DNA from: Roseateles terrae
GTDB taxonomy: Bacteria > Pseudomonadota > Gammaproteobacteria > Burkholderiales > Burkholderiaceae_C
NCBI RefSeq assembly: GCF_014192155.1
Contig: NZ_JACHXO010000007.1
Location: forward strand, 248,001-312,000
Length of the DNA: 64,000 nt
Direction: 5' to 3'
In this document: positions 57,631 to 64,000 of the stretch, one piece after another
Layout of the letters: each line of letters begins with the position of its first letter
Numbering within the stretch: the stretch's first letter is position 1
Notes under the pieces: model-generated
Seen by the model: only the letters and a program-made list of their open reading frames with translations
The model's database searches: none
Told to the model about the DNA's origin: nothing
Translations under genes and position numbers: made by a program

Positions 57631-59550
57631 TCAGGCCTTCTCAGCGATGGTGGAAGACAGCTTTGCAGCGAAGTCTTCCAGCGACATCACCCCCAGGTCC
57701 TGGTTGCCACGGGCGCGCACCGCAACAGCGCCGTTCGCCTTCTCTTTGTCGCCAACGACGAGGATGAACGGAGTCTTTTGCAGGGAATGCTCGCGGATTT
57801 TATACGTGATCTTTTCGTTCCGCAAATCGGCCTGGACCCTAACCCCTTGTTTTTGCAGCGTTTTCACAATTTCACTGACGTAATCCGCTTGCGCATCAGT
57901 GATATTGGCCACAACGACCTGGGTTGGCGCCAGCCAAACGGGCAGCGCGCCGGCATGCTGTTCGATCAGAATACCGATAAAGCGCTCCAGCGAACCGACG
58001 ATGGCGCGGTGCAGCATCACCGGGGTGTGACGCTCGCCGTCTTCCGCCACGTACTCGGCGCCCAGGCGACCCGGCATGGAGAAGTCCACCTGCATCGTGC
58101 CGCACTGCCACTGGCGGCCGATGGCGTCCTTGAGCGTGTATTCGATCTTCGGGCCGTAGAAGGCGCCGTCGCCCGGGGCGATGATGAATTCCACGCCCGA
58201 CGCGCGCAGCGACTCCATCAGGGCGAATTCGGCCTTGTCCCACACCTCATCGGAACCAATACGGGCTTCCGGCCGGGTCGCGACCTTGTAGATGATGTCG
58301 GTGAAGCCGAAGTCCTTGTAGACCTTTTGCAGCAGCGCGGTGTAGGCCACGCATTCGGCCAGGATCTGGTCTTCGGTGCAGAAGATGTGGCCATCGTCCT
58401 GCGTGAAGCCGCGCACCCGCATGATGCCGTGCAGGCCGCCGGTGGGCTCATTGCGGTGGCACTGGCCAAACTCGCCGAAGCGCAGCGGCAGATCGCGGTA
58501 GCTCTTGATGCCGTGCTTGAAGATCAGGATGTGGCCGGGGCAGTTCATCGGCTTGAGCGCGTAGTCGCGCTTTTCCGATTCGGTCGTGAACATGTTGTCG
58601 CGGTACTTGTCCCAGTGGCCGGTGGCTTCCCAAAGCGACTTGTCCAGCAGCTGCGGGCCTTTGACCTCCTGGTAGCCGTTGTCGCGGTAGACGCGGCGCA
58701 TGTACTGCTCCACCTCTTGCCAGACCGTCCAGCCCTTGGGATGCCAGAACACCACGCCGGGTGCGTGCTCGTCGATATGGAACAGGTCCAGGTCCTTGCC
58801 AAGCTTGCGGTGATCGCGCTTCTCGGCCTCTTCCAGCATGCGCAGATAGGCGGCCAGGTCGTCCTTGGTGGCCCAGGCGGTGCCGTAGATGCGCTGCAGC
58901 TGTTCATTGCGATGGTCACCACGCCAGTAGGCGCCGGCCACCTTCATCAGCTTGAAGTGCTTGAGCTTGCCGGTGGAAGGCACGTGCGGGCCGCGGCACA
59001 GGTCGGTGAAACCGCCTTCGGCATACAGCGACACATCTTCATTGGCCGGGATGCTGGCGATGATCTCGGCCTTGTAAGCCTCGCCGATGCCCTTGAAGTA
59101 GCTGACGGCTTCGTCGCGCGGCAGCACCGAGCGCGTCACCTTCTCGTCCTTCTTCGCCAGCTCGCTCATCTTGGCTTCGATGGCGGCCAGATCTTCGGGC
59201 GTGAAGGGGCGCTTGTAGGAGAAGTCGTAGTAGAAGCCGTTCTCGATGACCGGGCCGATGGTGACCTGGGCTTCGGGGAACAGTTCCTTGACCGCATAGG
59301 CCAGCAGGTGAGCCGTCGAGTGGCGGATCACTTCCAGGCCGTCGGGATCTTTTTCGGTGACGATGGCCAGCGGCATGTCACGGTCGATCAGGTAGCTGGT
59401 GTCGACCAGCCTGGCGTCATCGCCGCTGCCGATGCGGCCGGCCAGAGCGGCCTTGGCCAGACCCGTGCCGATGGAAGCTGCCACGTCCGCGACGGTGACC
59501 GGTTGGGGGAACTCGCGCTTGGAACCGTCAGGCAGTTGGATGGAAATCAT
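57631..59550 (-). CDS. thrS: Threonine-tRNA ligase
   Basis: Product of 639 residues from the ATG at 59550 ([15 protein letters not shown]), with GGAG before it. The TGS domain, the editing domain with [12 protein letters not shown], and the class II catalytic core ([45 protein letters not shown]) and anticodon domain appear in order. An intrinsic terminator lies in the leader and a Thr-rich leader peptide gene precedes it. infC follows 66 bases downstream. Confidence 0.97.
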   Translation of the reverse strand: MISIQLPDGSKREFPQPVTVADVAASIGTGLAKAALAGRIGSGDDARLVDTSYLIDRDMPLAIVTEKDPDGLEVIRHSTAHLLAYAVKELFPEAQVTIGPVIENGFYYDFSYKRPFTPEDLAAIEAKMSELAKKDEKVTRSVLPRDEAVSYFKGIGEAYKAEIIASIPANEDVSLYAEGGFTDLCRGPHVPSTGKLKHFKLMKVAGAYWRGDHRNEQLQRIYGTAWATKDDLAAYLRMLEEAEKRDHRKLGKDLDLFHIDEHAPGVVFWHPKGWTVWQEVEQYMRRVYRDNGYQEVKGPQLLDKSLWEATGHWDKYRDNMFTTESEKRDYALKPMNCPGHILIFKHGIKSYRDLPLRFGEFGQCHRNEPTGGLHGIMRVRGFTQDDGHIFCTEDQILAECVAYTALLQKVYKDFGFTDIIYKVATRPEARIGSDEVWDKAEFALMESLRASGVEFIIAPGDGAFYGPKIEYTLKDAIGRQWQCGTMQVDFSMPGRLGAEYVAEDGERHTPVMLHRAIVGSLERFIGILIEQHAGALPVWLAPTQVVVANITDAQADYVSEIVKTLQKQGVRVQADLRNEKITYKIREHSLQKTPFILVVGDKEKANGAVAVRARGNQDLGVMSLEDFAAKLSSTIAEKA

Positions 59551-59564
59551 GAAATTGCTCCAGA

Positions 59565-59598
59565 AAACAAAAAAGCGCGGCCACTTGCCGCGCTTTTT
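59565..59598 (-). terminator. Threonine attenuator: intrinsic terminator before thrS
   Basis: On the minus strand AAAAAGCGCGGC (59598-59587) pairs with GCCGCGCTTTTT (59581-59570), loop five bases, followed by a T-rich tail TGTTTTC. It ends only about 15 bases before the thrS start and within the thrS leader, so without control it would block thrS transcription. GCCGCG just after the leader-peptide stop (complement of 59644-59649) can pair with CGCGGC of the first arm, an antiterminator. Confidence 0.85.
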
Positions 59599-59652
59599 CT
59601 GGGGGCTGCCCGGGGGGAGCAGCAAAGAAAGACGTGAACGAGCCGCGGCCGA

Positions 59653-59691
59653 CTAAACCTTCGTGGGGGTGGTCGTAGTTCGCGGTGTCAT
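59653..59691 (-). CDS. Threonine-rich leader peptide of thrS (12 aa)
   Basis: ATG at 59691 to TAG at 59653 encodes MTPRTTTTPTKV: six threonines in twelve residues, four in a row, by ACT, ACG, ACC, ACC. AAAGG stands ten bases before the start. The stop is followed by a sequence able to form an antiterminator with the terminator at 59565-59598. This is the classic form of ribosome-stalling attenuation, here sensing Thr-tRNA supply. The peptide and hairpins are seen; function is inferred. Confidence 0.85.
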   Translation of the reverse strand: MTPRTTTTPTKV

Positions 59692-59726
59692 AACCAAATC
59701 GCCTTTCCCGGTCCTTGTGAGGAGGT

Positions 59727-59763
59727 GGGCTCCAGACAGTGGAGCCCCATTCCCGCCATGATA
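59727..59763 (-). promoter_or_regulatory. Hairpin and -10-like box at the head of the thrS leader
   Basis: TATCAT on the minus strand (59763-59758) matches the -10 consensus at five of six positions; no convincing -35 is seen. GGGCTCCA (59727-59734) pairs with TGGAGCCC (59740-59747). The hairpin would lie at the start of the transcript, upstream of the leader peptide. Confidence 0.35.
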
Positions 59764-59833
59764 CCCGAGCCGCCGGAAAGGCCGCAGCCCTGCCCCAGCA
59801 AAACCGTCGGGTGCAGCGAACAGGCGACGCGCC

Positions 59834-60916
59834 CTACAGCGCGCCGACCTCCAGGCTGGACTGCCCGCAGGCGGCCTCGAACTCGTCCCGCATCCGCTCG
59901 GCCTCGGCCACGGCTCGCAGCCAGTCGCGCGCCCGGGCGGCCACGTCATCGCCGTAGTGCTTGAAGTCGTTGCGATCCGGCAGCTTGCCGTTGGGCAGAG
60001 TGGCGATCCAGTCCGGGTTCGGCGCCAGCAGCACCACGTTGTCCAGGAACGCGCTGGGACGATGACGGTGGCGCAGCGCCTTGTCCAGCCAGCCGGGAAT
60101 CACCTGGCGCTGGAAATGCGGATAGAGCACCAGGCCGTCTCCCACCATCGCCGAATAGTTGAGGTGCAGGTGGTAGTCGGTGATGCCGCCGTCCCAGTAA
60201 GCGCCAGCCGGGGCGCCGGCGATGTCGTGCACCGCCAGCAGCCAGAACGGAATCGAGCAGCTCGCCAGCACGCTGGGCATCAGGTTCTGCTCATCCAGCG
60301 CCACCTGGCGGCTGCGGTAGTCGTGCAGCGGCATCGGCAGCGGCGCCCGGGGGTCGGAGAACACCACCCGCTCCAGCCACCCGCCCATCGCGCGTCGTGA
60401 CACGGCATTGGTCGCAAACGCGCCGAGGTAGCCCAGGGGCGTGCGCCAGCGACTTTCACGGCCCAGCAAATGCCGACCGCGCGAGGTGAACACATGCAGC
60501 CGGTACTGCGGATGACTCAGCACCCGGGCCTGCCGTCCACCAAACACCTCTTCCAGCTTGGAGAGGAACTGGCGCGACACGGTGCTGGGCAGCGGCGGGC
60601 GGCCCGGCAGCGAGTCGTAGGTCTGGTGGGCGTAGTCGTGCGCCAGCCGCTCGAACTCCGCCCGATTCTCCGCCTCACCGCGCGCCACGCAGGCAGTGGC
60701 CATGCGCCAGGCACCGATGGAGGCCCCCAGCAGATGCACCGGCTGGCCGCCCGAAGGCAGGAATTCGCCGAACAGGAAGCGGTCCAGCGGATTGAGGATC
60801 AGCCCCTTGGGCCCACCCGCAGCGCCAGGCACCACATGGACGTCCGTCGCCTTCAAGCCCTGCTCACGCAGGCGGGCGCGGGCCTTGGGGCCCGCCAGGA
60901 TCTGCAATGCCTGCAT
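59834..60916 (-). CDS. Patatin-like phospholipase family protein
   Basis: Product of 360 residues. The oxyanion-hole glycines (VVPGAAGGPKG, residues 28-38), the nucleophile elbow GASIG (about residue 64) and the catalytic aspartate in WDGGITDYH are in the right order for a Ser-Asp patatin lipase. No signal peptide is seen, so it is likely cytosolic. Length is longer than the minimal patatin core. Substrate unknown. Confidence 0.85.
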   Translation of the reverse strand: MQALQILAGPKARARLREQGLKATDVHVVPGAAGGPKGLILNPLDRFLFGEFLPSGGQPVHLLGASIGAWRMATACVARGEAENRAEFERLAHDYAHQTYDSLPGRPPLPSTVSRQFLSKLEEVFGGRQARVLSHPQYRLHVFTSRGRHLLGRESRWRTPLGYLGAFATNAVSRRAMGGWLERVVFSDPRAPLPMPLHDYRSRQVALDEQNLMPSVLASCSIPFWLLAVHDIAGAPAGAYWDGGITDYHLHLNYSAMVGDGLVLYPHFQRQVIPGWLDKALRHRHRPSAFLDNVVLLAPNPDWIATLPNGKLPDRNDFKHYGDDVAARARDWLRAVAEAERMRDEFEAACGQSSLEVGAL

Positions 60917-60937
60917 CGGCGGAGGGTCCTTTCTCGG

Positions 60938-63253
60938 TCAGAGCTTCATGTCCAGGGACACGCCCAGCCAGCTGCGCGTGCGTCGCTCCACATTGCCGAA
61001 ATCATTGCCCACGGTGGTGAGCATCTCGGAGCGGAGCGGGGCCAGATTATTGGCCGAGACGCGCATCGATGTCCTGGGGGAGAAAGTCCATTGTGCGAAG
61101 ACGTCCAGCTGGCGCTGGCGGGAGGTCTCCAGCGTCTGGCGGTCGGTCTGGCGGGTGACGTATCCCGGCGTGAAGCTGAGGCTGGCGCCGGTGGTCATCG
61201 GCACACTGCTCAGGCGGTAGTCCAGGCCCAGGCTGCCCATCCAGGGCTGCTGCTGGTCCAGGCGGTTGTCCGGCCCCTCCACCGCCTTCACCCGGGAGCG
61301 ATAGACACTCAGCGAACTGCGCAGGTTCAGCGGCGTCTTCGGGCTGAACAGCGACGGCAGCAGTTCGCCCGCCCGCCCCTTGAGCTCCAGCTCCACGCCG
61401 GAGGTCTGCGCGCGGGAGAAGTTGGTCGGGCGCAGCACGTAACGGGGCACCGGCACCAGCGGCGTGGCCGGATCCAGCGTCGTCACATTGCGGATGAGGT
61501 TGCTGATGTTGCGGTGGAAGAAGCCCAGGCTGAAGAGGCCGCCGCCGGTGAAGTAATGCTCGTAGGCCACGTCCAGGCCGGTGGCCAGCTCCGGCTTGAG
61601 CGACGGATTACCCACCCGGTCCGGCGACAGCTCGTCGTTGGTCTGCGTCTCCACCTGGTATTTGCTGTTGAGGGTGTAGCGCCCCATCAGCTGGGTCAGC
61701 TCCGGCGCCTTGTAGCTGCGGGTGAGGCTGCCGCGGATCATGTCCCTGCCCTTGGGATCGATCTTGTAGTTGAGGTGCCACAGCGGCGTCAGCACGCTGC
61801 TGACGTTGCGCGCATCCACGCCGATGCCCCGGCTGGTGCTGACAATGCGCTCCTGCCGCAGGCCGACGTAGGTCGACCACTGGGCATTGATTTCCCAATC
61901 ATCCTGGATGAAGAAAGCCTGGCGCTGGATGCGCGCGTTGAAGGCTTCGCCATTGAGCACTGCCAATTGCGGCTGGCCATTGACCAAGGTCGTGCGGTCT
62001 TCGCTGCGACGGCGCCACTCCAGATCCCAGCCCACGGTCACGGTGTGGTCGTCGCCCATCAGGTGGCTGTATTTGCCGGCCTGGGTGTAGCTGCGGTCCT
62101 GATTGCCGCCGAGCGCATCAATGGGCAGGGTGGGATCGTAGGTATGGTTGTTGAAGCTGGACCGCGCATCCTGAATGCCGGCCTTCAGCTCCAGTTTCTG
62201 GGTGTCGGTGAAGCGGTTGTTCCACTGCAGGTTGCCGCGCAGCATCTGCCAGGTGCCGTCGTTGTCCGAGTTCTGGTCCAGGCGCGGGCTGTTGTAGACC
62301 GCATCCGGCGTGGTGCGGATGTCGGTGGTCCACCAGCCCTTCTGGGCGAAGCCCTGGAAGCTCAGGCTCTGGTCCTCGCTGATGCGCCAGTTCAGCCGCG
62401 GCGCGCTGTTGAAGCCGTGACCGTGGTTGTACTGGTAGCCGTGCTGGGAGGCCAGTACCGGCTCATCGTTCTGATCCGTTCCGGGGCGCGAGGCATTCAG
62501 CTCGGTGCGCGCCAACCACTGGAAGCCCGACAGCGGCACCGAGACCGACACCGGACCGATCTTCTCGCCGAAGGTGAAGGTGCCGTTGAAGACCGGATGC
62601 TCGATGTTGTAGCTGGACCCGATCCGCAGGTCGCGCTGGCTGACCCGCGGCGCTTCCTTGAGGATGATGTTGATGGCGCCGGCGACCGCCTGGGCGCTCT
62701 GGTCGGCGGTCGGTCCCTTGGTGACTTCGATGCGCTCGACCTGCGCCGGATCGAGCTGGTCCAGCTTGAAGCCGGGCGGAGCCGGATCGCCGTTGAGCAG
62801 GATCAGCGTATAGCCGGACCCCAGCCCGCGCATGCGCGGCGAGCCGTCGTTCACGCTCACGCCGGGCAGGCGCTTGAGCACATCGGCCACGTTGGTGTCG
62901 CCGAACTTGTCCAGTTCATCGCGACCGTAGATCTGCTTGGCCACGGCCGCGCGGCGTCGCAGATCGGTGTCGGTCTGCGGACGGCCCGCGATTTCCACCC
63001 GATCCAGGCGACGCGAAGGGGCATCGGCCCCCGGTGCGCCGGGAATGTCCTGGGCCTGGACACGCGGCGCGGCGGCGGACGCCAGCACCAGCACGCCCAT
63101 CGCGACCACCAGGGCCGGTGCGCAGGTGGGACGCAGCGAGGATGCCCGCGCAGGCAGAACCGAGCTTCGCACGGGCCGATGCAGCGCCGGCGCGGAAGCG
63201 GACAGGAAGCGGTGGACCGGGGCGAAGCCGCGGTCGGAGAGGCAGTCGTTCAA
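60938..63253 (-). CDS. TonB-dependent outer-membrane receptor
   Basis: Product of 771 residues from a TTG at 63253; a GTG at 63172 is the alternative and would still give a signal peptide (ALVVAMGVLVLASAAAPRVQAQ). The plug domain is clear (ADVLKRLPGVSVNDGSPRMRGLGSGYTLILLNG, then VERIEVTKGPTADQSAQAVAG), and the C-terminal barrel ends in LGVSLDMKL. The ligand (siderophore, cobalamin, sugar) cannot be read. No cognate transport genes are adjacent. Confidence 0.9.
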   Translation of the reverse strand: MNDCLSDRGFAPVHRFLSASAPALHRPVRSSVLPARASSLRPTCAPALVVAMGVLVLASAAAPRVQAQDIPGAPGADAPSRRLDRVEIAGRPQTDTDLRRRAAVAKQIYGRDELDKFGDTNVADVLKRLPGVSVNDGSPRMRGLGSGYTLILLNGDPAPPGFKLDQLDPAQVERIEVTKGPTADQSAQAVAGAINIILKEAPRVSQRDLRIGSSYNIEHPVFNGTFTFGEKIGPVSVSVPLSGFQWLARTELNASRPGTDQNDEPVLASQHGYQYNHGHGFNSAPRLNWRISEDQSLSFQGFAQKGWWTTDIRTTPDAVYNSPRLDQNSDNDGTWQMLRGNLQWNNRFTDTQKLELKAGIQDARSSFNNHTYDPTLPIDALGGNQDRSYTQAGKYSHLMGDDHTVTVGWDLEWRRRSEDRTTLVNGQPQLAVLNGEAFNARIQRQAFFIQDDWEINAQWSTYVGLRQERIVSTSRGIGVDARNVSSVLTPLWHLNYKIDPKGRDMIRGSLTRSYKAPELTQLMGRYTLNSKYQVETQTNDELSPDRVGNPSLKPELATGLDVAYEHYFTGGGLFSLGFFHRNISNLIRNVTTLDPATPLVPVPRYVLRPTNFSRAQTSGVELELKGRAGELLPSLFSPKTPLNLRSSLSVYRSRVKAVEGPDNRLDQQQPWMGSLGLDYRLSSVPMTTGASLSFTPGYVTRQTDRQTLETSRQRQLDVFAQWTFSPRTSMRVSANNLAPLRSEMLTTVGNDFGNVERRTRSWLGVSLDMKL

Positions 63254-63452
63254 GCGGAACTCCGCAATGGGCAGTCAATGGAGATCGCGTGGCGACCTCC
63301 GACCCACCCCTCCCCTGCTCAGACTCCGCTCTGAAGGCGGATGGCTGCTCGATCTGGGGGTCCGAGTCCGGACGACTGCCACGATGCGGTCATCATGGCA
63401 GGAATGTGTGACCGTGCTGAAGGTCAGTGGCGGGCTTCCGACATCCGGCGCC

Positions 63453-63488
63453 CGCAGCGTCCACAAGTGTGAGGTTGTGGACGCTGCG
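63453..63488. repeat. Perfect 14-base inverted repeat downstream of tex
   Basis: CGCAGCGTCCACAA (63453-63466) and TTGTGGACGCTGCG (63475-63488) form a 14-pair stem with an eight-base loop. No T-run follows on either strand. It lies 70 bases after the tex stop, in the 305-base gap before the TonB receptor gene. Confidence 0.65.
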
Positions 63489-63558
63489 CGCGCCGGAGGG
63501 GCGACCGCCGCGCGATGCCCCCCGGAGGGGCGACTGGCGTGCAGCGCCCGCCGAAGGA

Positions 63559-64000
63559 TCAGCGCTTGAGCTTGGCGAACGCCGCCGCCATCGCATTGCC
63601 GGCCGGCGCCGCCTGACGGTCATGACCGCCCTGGCGCGCACCACCGCCCTGACGCTCATTCCGGCCTGCGGGACGGAAGCTGTTGTCCGGCTTGCTGCCA
63701 CCGCGCGGCGCCTGCGCATCTAGCTTCATCGTCAGGGAGATGCGCTTGCGGGCCATATCGACCTCCAGCACCTTCACCTTGACGATGTCGCCGGTCTTCA
63801 CCACCTCGCGGGCATCGGTGACGAACTTGTTGGAGAGCTGGCTCACATGCACGAGGCCGTCCTGATGCACTCCCAGATCCACGAAGGCGCCGAACTGGGC
63901 CACGTTGGAGACGGTGCCTTCCAGCACCATGCCTTCCTTCAGGTCCTTCAGGTCTTCCACCCCGTCATTGAAGCGGGCCACCTTGAAGTCGGGGCGCGGA
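63559..64000 (-). CDS. tex: Transcription accessory protein Tex, C-terminal S1 domain (5' end beyond the window)
   Basis: The visible 147 residues include the S1 RNA-binding domain near the C-terminus: [34 protein letters not shown] and [17 protein letters not shown]. The order after it is a Gly/Arg/Gln-rich tail, common in Tex of betaproteobacteria. The frame enters from the right edge. Tex is a cytosolic nucleic-acid-binding protein that affects transcription and ribosome biogenesis. Confidence 0.88.
   Translation of the reverse strand, partial: PRPDFKVARFNDGVEDLKDLKEGMVLEGTVSNVAQFGAFVDLGVHQDGLVHVSQLSNKFVTDAREVVKTGDIVKVKVLEVDMARKRISLTMKLDAQAPRGGSKPDNSFRPAGRNERQGGGARQGGHDRQAAPAGNAMAAAFAKLKR

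Noticed and set aside
63254-63558. Short plus-strand frames in the gap between the TonB receptor and tex
   Set aside because: They run into the antisense of tex, have no ribosome-binding site and contain direct repeats of CCGGAGGGGCGAC only.

Overview
The window is a G+C-rich bacterial chromosome segment. It most likely comes from a betaproteobacterium of the order Burkholderiales, near Roseateles, Mitsuaria or Rubrivivax. Gene orders typical of that group support this: etfBA beside an acyl-CoA dehydrogenase; tig-clpP-clpX-lon; ilvBNC-pssA-leuA; thrS-infC-rpmI-rplT-pheS-pheT-ihfA-merR-tRNA-Pro; a sigma factor followed by DUF3619, DUF3106 and RDD genes; and hpnCDE. Genus is an inference. No phage, insertion sequence with transposase, CRISPR array or rRNA was seen. 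Most long open frames opposite the genes are antisense shadows.

Layout. 1-2.4 kb: fatty-acid/branched-chain electron transfer (acyl-CoA dehydrogenase, etfA, etfB), with two palindromic operator candidates before the divergent murI. 3.6-6 kb: an MFS permease and a tRNA cluster (Gly, Cys, Gly, Gly, Leu). 6.2-12.5 kb: the protein quality-control block lon, clpX, clpP, tig. 12.7-17.1 kb: an RND efflux pump with a well-formed promoter and operator. 17.2-20.2 kb: squalene synthesis (hpnCDE). 20.3-22.7 kb: an IclR regulator, a small protein and a D-Ala-D-Ala endopeptidase. 22.8-30.8 kb: branched-chain amino-acid synthesis with two different 2-isopropylmalate synthases, pssA, ilvC, ilvN and ilvB. 31-34 kb: a sigma factor/membrane protein cluster and dgkA. 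34-37.9 kb: PII protein, glutamine-dependent NAD synthetase and a FemAB-like protein. 38-42.7 kb: an accessory region with two proteins that carry GAF-like domains, one fused to a metallophosphoesterase, plus two small unknown proteins. 43-46.3 kb: soluble pyrophosphatase divergent from a K+-independent H+-pumping pyrophosphatase. 46.5-51.4 kb: a J-like protein and an Mla-type lipid transport system. 51.5-59.7 kb: tRNA-Pro and the thrS-infC-rpmI-rplT-pheST-ihfA-merR block. 59.8-64 kb: a patatin-like lipase, a TonB-dependent receptor and the 3' end of tex.

The most striking signals are two tiny leader peptides, each followed by an intrinsic terminator placed just before a gene for the matching amino acid. 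MTPRTTTTPTKV (six Thr of twelve residues) precedes thrS. MTFSAHIALLLRGDLRVR (three consecutive Leu codons) precedes the long-form leuA and appears to be transcribed almost without a 5' leader. Both fit ribosome-stalling transcription attenuation. The best candidate for an undescribed protein system is the 38-42.7 kb region; its function cannot be read from sequence alone.
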